In this document: positions 9,098 through 18,016 of the stretch, one piece after another
Position numbering within the stretch: position 1 is the first letter of the stretch
Layout: every line of letters starts with the position of its first letter
NCBI GenBank assembly: GCA_031548515.1
Contig: JAVBRB010000004.1
Span: 1 to 64,000, forward strand
From: UBA940 sp031548515
Lineage (GTDB): Bacteria; Bacteroidota; Bacteroidia; Bacteroidales; Rikenellaceae
Length of the DNA: 64,000 nucleotides
Direction of reading: 5' to 3'
Position numbers and translations under genes: made by a program
Notes under the pieces: generated by a model
The model's database searches: none
Seen by the model: the letters and a program-made list of their open reading frames with translations, nothing else
Told to the model about the DNA's origin: nothing

Positions 9098-9787
9098 CTA
9101 CCGTTTCACTTCAGACAGCCGCTTGTCAACCCACTCCATCTGTTGGTCAAGCGTCATATGGCTGTTGTCGAGGACTACCGCATCTGCAGCCTGCCGTAGC
9201 GGGCTTATCTTACGGGTCTGGTCGAGATGGTCGCGCTCGCGGATATTGCGCTCTATCCCGGCAAACGAAACTTCCTGTCCGGCAGCCTTGAGTTCTTCAT
9301 AACGCCTCCGCGCCCTCACCGCAGGGTCCGCTGTGAGAAAAATTTTCAGATCGGCATCAGGGAAGACCACCGTGCCAATGTCACGCCCGTCCATAACAAC
9401 CCCTCCCTCGCGGCCCATCTCGCGCTGGATAGCCACGAGTTTTTCGCGCACCGCCCCTATCCGGCTTACCTCGCTCACAAAGTTACTGACTTCTATCGTA
9501 CGTATTTTCCCATCCACATGGTCGCCGTTAAGATATATGTCACTCGCCCCACGCACGGGGTTGAAGCGGAAATCCATGCGGATGTCGCCGAGCGAACGGA
9601 CCAGCGCGTCCTCGTCGAGAATGCCGTTGCGGATTATGCCGTTTTCGATGGCATAGAGCGTCACCGCGCGGTACATCGCCCCGCTGTCGATGAACACATA
9701 ACCGAGGCGCGAGGCTATCCGCTTCGCAAAAGTGCTCTTACCGCTCGACGAGAAGCCGTCTATTGCTATGGTGAGTTTTTTGTTCAT
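9098..9787 (-). CDS. cmk: Cytidylate kinase
   Basis: Phosphorylates CMP and dCMP with ATP. A 229-residue P-loop kinase with the Walker A motif GFSSSGKST, the IDSGAMYRAV substrate motif, and GRDIGTVVFPDADLKIFLTA. The lid region R-ARRRYEEL and the closing DAVVLDNSHMTLDQQ are typical. The ATG at 9787 is chosen (MNKKLTIAIDG); a TTG three codons earlier would overlap the lysE-type stop. It is packed between the LysE-type gene (1-bp gap) and ispH. Confidence 0.95.
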   Translation of the reverse strand: MNKKLTIAIDGFSSSGKSTFAKRIASRLGYVFIDSGAMYRAVTLYAIENGIIRNGILDEDALVRSLGDIRMDFRFNPVRGASDIYLNGDHVDGKIRTIEVSNFVSEVSRIGAVREKLVAIQREMGREGGVVMDGRDIGTVVFPDADLKIFLTADPAVRARRRYEELKAAGQEVSFAGIERNIRERDHLDQTRKISPLRQAADAVVLDNSHMTLDQQMEWVDKRLSEVKR

Positions 9788-9788
9788 C

Positions 9789-10430
9789 CTAAACAAAGGC
9801 GGAAATTATCGCCCCCACACCCAGAACCGTTATCATCACGCCCGCTATTCGATTTATCCACAGCAAGTGGCGCGGACGGAAACGTTTGCGGAAAAGGCTG
9901 ATGACCGACGTTAGCAGCAGCCACCACGAGACCGCACCGCCGAAAAATCCACCTATCATCAACAGGCCTGTCTTCATTTGCGAAAATGTCATTTCGCCCG
10001 GTTCGGCCGAACCCACGTTGAATGCAGAGAAAATAACCAGCAGCCACAGTATAAACGCCGGATTGGTGAGCGTCAGCACGAAAGTCGAGGCAAAATCCTG
10101 CCACAGGTTGCTTTTACCCGCACGGTTGCGGCGTATCTGCACCACAGGATTCTTGAGGAATATGTTCACACCAACTATAACTACACAGATTCCCCCCAGT
10201 ATCTTGAGTATCTGCAGGTGGTTCTCGATGACAGAACTGATTATGGCGATAAAAAAATAGGCGAGGATGGCGAAGATGGTGTCGGCCGATGCGGCTCCCA
10301 ATCCCGAGACGAATCCCGACTGGCGGTTCTTGCTCAAGGTGCGCTGGATGCACATCACGCCGACAGGCCCCAGCGTTATCGACGCTATCAGCCCCACGGT
10401 AAGTCCCCTCAACAGTATCTCGAATCCCAT
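9789..10430 (-). CDS. LysE-family amino-acid exporter
   Basis: A 213-residue inner-membrane protein with about six hydrophobic segments. The N-terminal GLIASITLGPVGVMCIQRTL is the LysE/RhtB signature, followed by GLGAASADTIFAILAYF. A second conserved block, TLTNPAFILWLLVIFSAF, is typical. Such proteins export amino acids or analogues; the substrate cannot be read from sequence. It is the first gene of the leftward operon continuing into cmk. Confidence 0.88.
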   Translation of the reverse strand: MGFEILLRGLTVGLIASITLGPVGVMCIQRTLSKNRQSGFVSGLGAASADTIFAILAYFFIAIISSVIENHLQILKILGGICVVIVGVNIFLKNPVVQIRRNRAGKSNLWQDFASTFVLTLTNPAFILWLLVIFSAFNVGSAEPGEMTFSQMKTGLLMIGGFFGGAVSWWLLLTSVISLFRKRFRPRHLLWINRIAGVMITVLGVGAIISAFV

Positions 10431-10470
10431 CTCTCTGTCTTTTCCAAATCACAAAAGTAATAAATCGGGG

Positions 10471-10488
10471 CAAATATACTTATATTTG
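10471..10488. promoter_or_regulatory. Back-to-back -7 elements, lysE operon and lnt
   Basis: TATATTTG occurs on the minus strand (plus 10471-10478) and on the plus strand (10481-10488). Both match TAnnTTTG, two bases apart and pointing away from each other, serving the lysE operon (ATG 10430) and lnt (ATG 10512). Neither has a clear TTTG at -33. RNA polymerase could probably occupy only one at a time. Confidence 0.5.
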
Positions 10489-10511
10489 CCGTTAATAATA
10501 AAACCTGTAGA

Positions 10512-12083
10512 ATGAGGAATAAACTGGAAAACCTGCTTCTGGTCGTGTTGGCCGCCGTGATGATGTCGTTCGGCTGGATGGAGTTGACGGGCCTCGTAAT
10601 GCTAGGCGGACTGGTCCCGATGCTGATATTGGCCGCGCGGTACGATAAATCGAGACGCTCGTTCTGGAAGATGGCCGGATGGGCCGCGCTCTTCATCACT
10701 CTGTGGTACGCGCTCACCATCTGGTGGGTTTGGAACTCGACTCCCGCAGGCCCCGTCGCGGCGACGTTCTTCGCCTGCATCTTCACCGGACTGCCGTTCA
10801 TGCTGTGGTTCTACGTTTCGAAACGGACGCCGAAAGCACTGTCATACACGGTACTGGTGTCGGTGTGGATGGTCGGAGAATGGGTATACAACTGGAATCA
10901 GGCTTCGTTCCCCTGGCTAAATATCGGCAACGGCTTCGCAAATGACATCCGGCTTGTACAGTGGTACGAATGGACCGGCGCCTATGGCGGTACGCTGTGG
11001 GTCCTGATCACTAATATACTAATCTACGAATTCCTCGTCGTGCGCCGCCCGCGGAACTGGCTGCCTCCGGTGCTGGCAGCAGTCATTCCGCCGCTCGTGT
11101 CAATAATAATGTTCCTGGCCTGGGACGAACCGGAACGCACGGCTAGAATCACAATAGTACAGCCCAATATAGATTCCTACGAAGAAAAATTCACGCTGAC
11201 ACAGGAGGAACAGACGGACAACCTCATCGACCTGATGGGCCGCGCTCCGGCCGACGCCAAATTCATAGTGATGCCCGAAACCGCCATCGACGAGGGGCTG
11301 ACGGAAGGCCACCTGGCCGACTCTGAGTCCATAAAGGCGATACGGAAACTGGCGGAAGAAAAATACCCGGACGCGATGGTCATAGTCGGGGCTACCACAT
11401 ATAGATCATACGGCGCTGAGAAGAAGACAAAAACCGCACGCGGGAACGGCGAATCGGGATACTACGACGTCTACAACACGGCAATTGCTATCGCTCCTGA
11501 CGGATCGATAGACCTGCACCACAAGTCGAAACTGGTGATAGGTGTCGAGATGATGCCCGACTGGTGGTGGGTGAAATACCTCGGCGACCTTGTTGTCGAC
11601 TTGGGCGGGACGAGCGGACAGCTCGGTTACGACACCGTGCGGAAGGTCTTCGACAACAACGGGATCTATGCCGCGGCAGGGATCTGCTACGAGTCTATTT
11701 ACGGACAGTATTATACCGAATTCGTGCGGAACGGAGCCGAGGTGATGTTCATCATAACCAACGACGGCTGGTGGAATGACACTCCCGGATACCGCCAACA
11801 TTTCAACTACGCCCGCCTTCGCGCCGTCGAGACGCGCCGGGCCATTGCACGCAGCGCCAACACAGGTAAATCGGGCTTCATCAACACGCGGGGAGACGTG
11901 TTGGAAACCCTCGGATGGGACGAGCGCGGAGCCATCACAGCAGATATTCCGCTGAACCGCAAAACCACGCTGTACGTCCGTTTTGGCGATTATCTAAGCC
12001 GGATATCATTATTGATATGGGGGTTGAGCATGCTGTATTTCATCGCCTACCGCATCCGAAAAAAAGACCGCATAGTTAAGTAA
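10512..12083 (+). CDS. lnt: Apolipoprotein N-acyltransferase
   Basis: Adds the third acyl chain to lipoproteins at the periplasmic face of the inner membrane. At 523 residues it has the usual length. About six hydrophobic helices fill residues 1-200, followed by a nitrilase-fold domain (~215-490). The catalytic triad is visible: Glu in MPETAID, Lys in HHKSKLVIGVE and Cys in GICYESIY. A last transmembrane helix (ISLLIWGLSMLYFIAY) closes the protein. Its product is needed by the many lipoproteins in this window. The next gene, folC, follows after 76 bp. Confidence 0.95.
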   Translation: MRNKLENLLLVVLAAVMMSFGWMELTGLVMLGGLVPMLILAARYDKSRRSFWKMAGWAALFITLWYALTIWWVWNSTPAGPVAATFFACIFTGLPFMLWFYVSKRTPKALSYTVLVSVWMVGEWVYNWNQASFPWLNIGNGFANDIRLVQWYEWTGAYGGTLWVLITNILIYEFLVVRRPRNWLPPVLAAVIPPLVSIIMFLAWDEPERTARITIVQPNIDSYEEKFTLTQEEQTDNLIDLMGRAPADAKFIVMPETAIDEGLTEGHLADSESIKAIRKLAEEKYPDAMVIVGATTYRSYGAEKKTKTARGNGESGYYDVYNTAIAIAPDGSIDLHHKSKLVIGVEMMPDWWWVKYLGDLVVDLGGTSGQLGYDTVRKVFDNNGIYAAAGICYESIYGQYYTEFVRNGAEVMFIITNDGWWNDTPGYRQHFNYARLRAVETRRAIARSANTGKSGFINTRGDVLETLGWDERGAITADIPLNRKTTLYVRFGDYLSRISLLIWGLSMLYFIAYRIRKKDRIVK

Positions 12084-12159
12084 TTACGAATTAAAAAATA
12101 CGAATTACGAATAGTGGTTGGGTTCCGCGTAGCCGTAATTCGAAACTCGTAATTTAATA
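12084..12159. repeat. Short inverted ACGAATTA-type repeats before folC
   Basis: TACGAATTACGAA (about 12098-12110) is mirrored by TTCGAAACTCGTAATTTA (about 12138-12155), with another copy of ACGAATTA at the left edge. This AT-rich, self-complementary spacer holds no gene. Confidence 0.4.
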
Positions 12160-13458
12160 ATGACATATCGGGAGACCATAACATTTCTTTTCAACTCGCT
12201 GCCGGTTTTCGAGAACAGGGGGGCGGGGGCGTATAAGCCGGGACTCGAACGGGTCGCGGAATTCGCCGCACGGCTCGGCGATCCGCAGCGGAAATTCACC
12301 GCCGTACACGTCGCCGGAACCAACGGCAAAGGCTCCGTTTCGCACATGTTGGCCTCGGTGTTACAGGCCGCCGGATACCGCACGGGACTCTACACATCGC
12401 CGCATCTGGTTGATTTCCGCGAGCGTATACGCGTGGACGGCGAAATGATCCCGGAAGATGCGGTTGTAGAATTTACAGCGCTTCACAAAGACGAAATGCT
12501 GCGGCTGGGACTGACGTTTTTCGAAATGGTGACTGTGATGGCCTTCGATTGGTTCGCCAAGTCTGGAATCCAGACAGCTGTAGTTGAAACAGGTCTCGGC
12601 GGCAGGCTCGACGCCACAAACATCATAACGCCCGTACTTAGCGTAATCACAAACATCGGACTCGAGCACACCCAATACCTCGGCGGCACCATACCGGAAA
12701 TAGCCGCCGAAAAAGCCGGCATCATCAAATCCGGGATTCCGGTCGTCATTGGCGAAACCGGCCCGGAAAGCGCGCCGGTCTTCATAGAAAAAGCTGCGGA
12801 ACTCGGCTCTGCCATCATTTTTGCAGACCGGGAATACAAGGCGGTAAAAGCCGTGCATAAGGAAGGCGGAACCGTTTTCGACATTGCCGACAGGCAAGGC
12901 GGCCGACAGACTTTCTTCCTCGACCTGGAGGGCGATTATCAACGGCTCAACATATCCACCGTACTGGCTGCGGTAGACGTACTCCGGACTAAACTTGACA
13001 TAAACGGACTGGCACTGCATGACGGGCTGCGTGATGCTGCCGCCCGGACCGGACTCGCCGGACGCTGGCAGGTGTTCGGCAAACGCCCTCTCGTGGTCTG
13101 CGACACGGCCCACAACGCCCACGGGATCGCCGAAGTGGCGCGCCAGATAGCGGCGCAAGAATACGCCAAACTCTACATGGTGCTGGGATTCGTGGCTGAC
13201 AAGGATCTCGACGCGATCATCCCCTTCTTGCCGCGCAATGCCCGTTATATTTTCACGCAGGCGGATGTGGGACGTGCAACGCCCGCCGAAGAACTCCGCC
13301 GCCGCTTCACCGGGCACGGTATCGCCGGAGAAACCGCTGTTCCTGTTGAAAAAGCCGTTCGGGCGGCACTGTCGATGGCGTCGGCGGAAGACATGATTTA
13401 CATCGGAGGCAGCAACTTCACAGTCGCGGAAGCCATTCCCCTATTCGTGAAATGTTAA
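12160..13458 (+). CDS. folC: Bifunctional dihydrofolate / folylpolyglutamate synthase
   Basis: A Mur-ligase-family enzyme that adds glutamate to dihydropteroate and to folates. The 432-residue protein has the ATP-binding loop HVAGTNGKGSVS, the folate-site stretch YTSPHLVDFRERIRVDG, the metal-site motif VETGLGGRLDATN, and SVITNIGLEHTQYLG. The C-terminal domain has VVCDTAHNAHGI, the FolC form of the DGAHNP motif. The start is the first ATG of the frame, 76 bp after lnt. Confidence 0.95.
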   Translation: MTYRETITFLFNSLPVFENRGAGAYKPGLERVAEFAARLGDPQRKFTAVHVAGTNGKGSVSHMLASVLQAAGYRTGLYTSPHLVDFRERIRVDGEMIPEDAVVEFTALHKDEMLRLGLTFFEMVTVMAFDWFAKSGIQTAVVETGLGGRLDATNIITPVLSVITNIGLEHTQYLGGTIPEIAAEKAGIIKSGIPVVIGETGPESAPVFIEKAAELGSAIIFADREYKAVKAVHKEGGTVFDIADRQGGRQTFFLDLEGDYQRLNISTVLAAVDVLRTKLDINGLALHDGLRDAAARTGLAGRWQVFGKRPLVVCDTAHNAHGIAEVARQIAAQEYAKLYMVLGFVADKDLDAIIPFLPRNARYIFTQADVGRATPAEELRRRFTGHGIAGETAVPVEKAVRAALSMASAEDMIYIGGSNFTVAEAIPLFVKC

Positions 13459-13511
13459 AAAACCGATGATAACTTATATCACCCAGAAGCATCTCGGGAG
13501 GCGTTCGTGAC

Positions 13512-13519
13512 TACTTTTG
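13512..13519 (+). promoter_or_regulatory. -7 element of the DUF3467 gene
   Basis: TACTTTTG matches TAnnTTTG, 25 bp before the ATG at 13544. It supports that start over an upstream in-frame candidate at 13517. No -33 TTTG is evident. Confidence 0.5.
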
Positions 13520-13543
13520 CAATGTAACAAACAACTACCCTCG

Positions 13544-13861
13544 ATGTCAGAGACAAAAAAACAGGGCATAGACCTCGAACTCGACGAAAACGTTGCACAG
13601 GGACACTATGCAAACCTCGCGATCATCTCGCACTCTGCGACAGAATTCGTTATCGACTTTGCGGCTATAATGCCAGGAGTCCCCAAAGCGAAGATCAAAA
13701 GCCGCGTTATCCTCGGCCCGGAACATGCCAAAAGGCTGCTACTGTCGCTGCAGGATAACATTACACGCTACGAAAGCGCCGTCGGACGCATCGACCTCCA
13801 CGGACAACAAAATTCCTCCGAAGACCATCTGACGATAGGTTTCACACAGGGGGAAGCGTAG
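13544..13861 (+). CDS. DUF3467 family protein
   Basis: A 105-residue soluble protein matching the conserved DUF3467 pattern: GHYANLAIISHSATEFVIDFA near the N-terminus, then MPGVPKAKIKSRVILGPEHAKRLL and a C-terminal helix ending NITRYE. Small proteins of this family are widespread in Bacteroidetes and their role is not established. It has its own promoter and a strong hairpin terminator after it. Confidence 0.85.
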   Translation: MSETKKQGIDLELDENVAQGHYANLAIISHSATEFVIDFAAIMPGVPKAKIKSRVILGPEHAKRLLLSLQDNITRYESAVGRIDLHGQQNSSEDHLTIGFTQGEA

Positions 13862-13953
13862 CCGGACTACAAAACGCATCGACGTCCATTAAGCCGCCCG
13901 GAAAGGGAGGCCGCATACCTTTACAATCTTTTAACAGATACAAACAGGTCGTA

Positions 13954-13995
13954 AAAATAAATGGGAAAAACCAGATGGTTTTTCCCATTTATTTT
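13954..13995. terminator. Bidirectional hairpin terminator
   Basis: Perfect 19-bp arms (13954-13972 and 13977-13995) flank AGAT, with A-rich and T-rich ends on both sides, plus an outer GGTCG/CGACC pair. It separates the convergent DUF3467 gene and DUF5723 gene. Confidence 0.85.
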
Positions 13996-14008
13996 CGACC
14001 GGACTATC

Positions 14009-15424
14009 TTACCATGGTTTTGAACGCCCTTTGAGCGTAAAAGCAAGTCCCATGTACAGGTTCATCGATTTGGCGCGCAGGGGATATCTGAAGTCCTGGC
14101 TTATGAAATTCAACTGTGCCAGCTGCGTCGCGATGTAATCGACGCCGAGAAAGAAATTGACGCCCTTGGGATGGAAGTTGAGTGCAAAACCGAAAATACC
14201 GATTTTATTGTGTATGAACGACTGGCTGAGAGAAGCCGTAAACCAGTCCGAAGGACGGACGGTCGCAGCCAGTGTCAGTTCGGAATACGTGATGCGGTTC
14301 CCGAATTTAGTGTGAGACAAAAGGCCGACACCAAGGAGATTATCGAAGAAGTTATACTCGGCTCCGACATTGAGCGTAGTGGCAAGTCTCTTTGAATAAC
14401 CTGTGTTACCCGTATGATACAGCTTGCCGACATCATCGCTTTCAGGTTCCTTAAGGTCCCAATCTTCGATCTCGGTATTGTATCCGGTAAATTCGTAAGC
14501 CCCGCCAACAAAATCGGCCTGTACGGCGTTTTTACCGCCCCATCTGATAAAGCCGAGATCGTTAAGCGCTAAAGAGACCTTCAGCCGGTTGTCGAGCAGC
14601 TTCATCTCGGCGCCTACATCGATGGCTGCACCCCAACTGCCGAACCCCCTGCCTATTTCGAACCGATCCTCGAAATTGGCCAGTTCGCCGGTGTCGAAAG
14701 TCCCATCGCTCTTACTAATACCCGTATAGTCCATGCCGAATACGTTTCCTTGTACGGAGCCGTCGAAAGAGGCGCTTGCCTTATCGGGCGTAACGGTCAG
14801 ATTCAGATTATCGAATGTAGCCTCGGCATGAGCAAAACCCATCAGCAGTTTGAGGCGGCCGCCCACTACAAGGTTCTCCCATCCCACCGGCATGGTGAAC
14901 CCGAGTGCGAACTCGCTGAATGCCATCGCATCGACCGTAACATCGGGAATATTGTACTCACCATTCCGGAGGTCTTTCAGGATTTTGAAAACATCCTTCG
15001 GAATACCCGTATTGGTAACGGCGCGCAGGTTCCAGTTGAACGACCAGAAATAGTCCTGGTTTTTGTTGTACTTGCCGAAGCCCACCAGATTCCAGATAAT
15101 GTCCGTGTTGGTACTGGCGGTGGAGGGCATGCGGTTCAGGAATTTTTCGGCACCGACCGAACCGTGAAGCGGCGTGACGTGCCCTCCACGATATGGATAT
15201 ATGAAATTCTCGACTGACAGGAAGTTGTTGTTGAGGTTTATCCCAAGGTAGCCGATGGGCAGTAGCGGCATATTGAGATAGTTGTATTTCGGAGTCAGTG
15301 CGGCGTTCATTTCATAGCGCTGGATGGATCCCTCCATAAAATAGGAGGTCTTCATCTGGGCCGAAGCCCCTGCGGCGCAAAGCGCAAAAACTACCGTAAG
15401 CAGTGATTTGTATGTATTCTTCAT
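14009..15424 (-). CDS. DUF5723 family outer-membrane protein
   Basis: A 471-residue exported protein with signal peptide ending GASAQ. The mature part is rich in alternating aromatic and polar residues (YFMEGSIQRYEMNAALTPKYNYLN; FALGFTMPVGW; SKRLATTLNVGAEYNFFDN) and ends in a beta-barrel-like tail (NLYMGLAFTL). The LPIGYLGINLNNNFLS block fits DUF5723. It is probably an outer-membrane barrel of unknown cargo. It follows the 785-residue lipoprotein by 41 bp on the same strand, so the two are likely co-expressed. Confidence 0.8.
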   Translation of the reverse strand: MKNTYKSLLTVVFALCAAGASAQMKTSYFMEGSIQRYEMNAALTPKYNYLNMPLLPIGYLGINLNNNFLSVENFIYPYRGGHVTPLHGSVGAEKFLNRMPSTASTNTDIIWNLVGFGKYNKNQDYFWSFNWNLRAVTNTGIPKDVFKILKDLRNGEYNIPDVTVDAMAFSEFALGFTMPVGWENLVVGGRLKLLMGFAHAEATFDNLNLTVTPDKASASFDGSVQGNVFGMDYTGISKSDGTFDTGELANFEDRFEIGRGFGSWGAAIDVGAEMKLLDNRLKVSLALNDLGFIRWGGKNAVQADFVGGAYEFTGYNTEIEDWDLKEPESDDVGKLYHTGNTGYSKRLATTLNVGAEYNFFDNLLGVGLLSHTKFGNRITYSELTLAATVRPSDWFTASLSQSFIHNKIGIFGFALNFHPKGVNFFLGVDYIATQLAQLNFISQDFRYPLRAKSMNLYMGLAFTLKGRSKPW

Positions 15425-15465
15425 CTTTCCGGGTTTGCTTATAATGTTTTACGTCGTGGGGCGGA

Positions 15466-17823
15466 TTAAAGTTCGTTCAGGTCTACGTGTACCCCGCTGT
15501 CCAGAGTTAACCACACCTTGCCCGAGATATAGTCGTCGGGTTTGAGTCGGTTGGCTGCGCCGGTGCCTGAAACAGGCAGGCGCAGTTTCAATTGGTCGAT
15601 CTCTGAAAGCGTTTTGAAGTCGCCTCCGTTGGGAACGTTGATAGCTATCGTGAGTGTGGATGTCTTCGCCCCACCTGCATCGGGCTGCGGTCCTTCTATT
15701 ACGCCGGTAACGGTAGTCGTAAGTCCGTTTATGCTCGCCCCCTGTTCGTTGAGAAATTCGGCGGTAACGCCGCTTACCTTGAGGGGAAACGAAACCGTCA
15801 ATTGAGCATGGGCCAGAATATCGGCAGCTTTGACCTTCATGTCGGCAAGATCTGTGAATGTCTCGTTCAGGCCGTCTTCATTGATCTCGATGACCAGATT
15901 CATCTCATCGCCGAACTCGATCGGCATATCGACGCCGTAAGACATCTCGAACAGAAAATCTTCATTCATGCGGATCGAGTGGATTTTGTTCGGTGTGGCC
16001 TTGGCCGACAATGAGATATTGACAGTGGTCGGCAGGATCTTCATTAGATTGTCCATATCGGTATAATAAGGCGTATAACCGGCCGGAACAGTTTCGCCCT
16101 GCTCTGCTATAAATATATGTGAAATTTCTGCACCCTGGCCGCCTGACGGCTCGATCGTGATGTCTCCGACCTCCACTTTGCCAAGAGAAGTGCCGTCTTT
16201 ATCCGTGGGATCGAGGGTAAGATCGCCGATTATCTCGATGCCGGACGAATTGCTGACGGTCATGGAGATGGTCGGCGCCTTGAGATCCGGATACTGCTCT
16301 TCGTCCCCCATTTTTTCCGTCAGGTCTGACAGGTCGATGGGTTCGATACCAGCATCCGCTATATAGTCGTCGAGCGGAAGGTCGAGGACGGCATGGACGG
16401 TCGAAACCTGCAGGCCGTCGGCATCGACATCGACATTGATGACCGAATTGGGATTAAGCGGCTCTATATCTGTCGACCAGCGGAACTGCTGGGATGCGAA
16501 CGTATGGTTAACCTCTATCTCTATATCGTCGAAAGCCGAAAAATCTATTGTCCCGTTAACCGGAACACCATGGCTCCCCAGTCCGATGCTGTTGAGCTGC
16601 AGTTGGTAACCGGCCTCCAGATCGGCAAGCGGAGCTGTGAGTACATTGCCATTGATGTTGCCTTTAGGATCGGTGAACAAAAACTCAGCCGGGAAAGTCA
16701 CCTTTACGTCGGGTTCGGAACTGAAAGGCAGCCCCATATTACCCACAGTTATCACAATGGTCTTGTGGCCTTCGGCGAAATCCACACTGGCGATGCTTAC
16801 GACCTCGCCGGCAATAGAGTTGAGCCGATAGTCCAACGGGGTGACATCGGACTCATTGACAATTATATCGTTGGAGGTGAAGATGGCGTCTTTGAATTCC
16901 GGTTGGCCCGATATCGTCACTTTCGGCAAATCGGTACTGGCACCGTTGACATCACCTGTTTTTGTGACAAGCTGATATGTCAACGAATAAGAGAATGGTT
17001 CAGAGAATTTTATTTCATTTTCGCCGGAACCCGGGTTTGCCACAGGAGTTTTATCGTCGAGCGTCAGGCTTTCTATGTAGAAAGTAATGCTTGCCGTCCG
17101 GGCGGTGCCTACATTATAGTTGGTGACGGTTAGTTTATTGGCCGGACTTATGCTTCCTGCGGACGGATTCTTCAGAACATACCTTTCGGGAAGCTCCACC
17201 ACGAGCGACTGGATGTTGGTACCCCCGTTCACGTTCTGCAGTTCGCCCAAGTCGAAAGTCACGGTCACGAGCGTACCTGCCGCAGCCGGACCAAGCCACA
17301 CCGTATTGATTTTTTTGACCTCTGCCGGCAGTCCGAAATCGATGCCGATCTCCCCGTCTACGGAGGTTATAGTATTATTAGACAACGTCTGCCCGCCGGT
17401 AACCGTACCCGACAGGCCAAGCAGCGTACCTTGACGTGTAAGGTTGAGGCCATCGATCCGGGTGTCGCCGGAAAAATCGAACGAGGGAATGCCGAGGTCG
17501 ATCTGCATATCCGGGAAGGCGCTGCTTATACCGTCGAGGCCGTCCACGTTGATGCCGTCGACATTGAACGAAATATTGTCGCCGTAGCGGAATGCGTAAT
17601 AGCCGTCGTCACCCACGGTAAGGTCGTCCTGGTTTTTGAACAGGTCGGCCAGTGTTTCGCGGTCTATCGTGGCCAGAGGCAGGCTTACGCCATTGGGAGC
17701 CAGATGGACCTCGGTGTTGACATCGTCGACTTTGTAATCCTTGTTGACACACGACACTGCGACGGTCATGGCAACGACAAGGAATAAAACCGGAATACGG
17801 ATTTTGTAAAATTCTTTATTCAT
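15466..17823 (-). CDS. Large surface lipoprotein of unknown function
   Basis: A 785-residue protein with a lipoprotein signal (AVSC, Cys25) and a strongly acidic, strand-rich mature region. Recurring patterns include DGINVDGLDGISSAFPDMQIDLGIPSFDFSG-like hydrophobic/acidic strands and several blocks of the form LKLRLPVSGTGA / LDLPLDDYIADAG / LQLNSIGLG. This suggests tandem all-beta domains. No catalytic motif was recognised. It is encoded directly upstream of the DUF5723 barrel, so a barrel-plus-lipoprotein complex is plausible. No convincing promoter was found in the gap before it. Confidence 0.75.
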   Translation of the reverse strand: MNKEFYKIRIPVLFLVVAMTVAVSCVNKDYKVDDVNTEVHLAPNGVSLPLATIDRETLADLFKNQDDLTVGDDGYYAFRYGDNISFNVDGINVDGLDGISSAFPDMQIDLGIPSFDFSGDTRIDGLNLTRQGTLLGLSGTVTGGQTLSNNTITSVDGEIGIDFGLPAEVKKINTVWLGPAAAGTLVTVTFDLGELQNVNGGTNIQSLVVELPERYVLKNPSAGSISPANKLTVTNYNVGTARTASITFYIESLTLDDKTPVANPGSGENEIKFSEPFSYSLTYQLVTKTGDVNGASTDLPKVTISGQPEFKDAIFTSNDIIVNESDVTPLDYRLNSIAGEVVSIASVDFAEGHKTIVITVGNMGLPFSSEPDVKVTFPAEFLFTDPKGNINGNVLTAPLADLEAGYQLQLNSIGLGSHGVPVNGTIDFSAFDDIEIEVNHTFASQQFRWSTDIEPLNPNSVINVDVDADGLQVSTVHAVLDLPLDDYIADAGIEPIDLSDLTEKMGDEEQYPDLKAPTISMTVSNSSGIEIIGDLTLDPTDKDGTSLGKVEVGDITIEPSGGQGAEISHIFIAEQGETVPAGYTPYYTDMDNLMKILPTTVNISLSAKATPNKIHSIRMNEDFLFEMSYGVDMPIEFGDEMNLVIEINEDGLNETFTDLADMKVKAADILAHAQLTVSFPLKVSGVTAEFLNEQGASINGLTTTVTGVIEGPQPDAGGAKTSTLTIAINVPNGGDFKTLSEIDQLKLRLPVSGTGAANRLKPDDYISGKVWLTLDSGVHVDLNEL

Positions 17824-17972
17824 GTTTGCGTTTTATGATATAAGTTCTCAAATAGGGTCGGGTTTGGTGTAAAAAAGAGCGATTCACAATGCAAAAAAAA
17901 CCAAAATAAATGAAAGAGCCTAGCCAATACGTAAATTTATCCTTTGACTTTCACGCAGAAGCAATAAAAGAC

Positions 17973-17980
17973 TATATTTG
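17973..17980 (+). promoter_or_regulatory. -7 element of the tldD-like gene
   Basis: TATATTTG matches TAnnTTTG, with the start codon 37 bp downstream at 18017. A TTTG lies at 17943-17946 but at a 26-bp spacing. Confidence 0.55.
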
Positions 17981-18016
17981 CAGTCGTTAGAAAATACGAA
18001 TATTAAACAGACACCT

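Noticed and set aside
12361..13317. A 318-codon open frame on the minus strand
   Set aside because: It is antisense to folC, whose motifs are complete.
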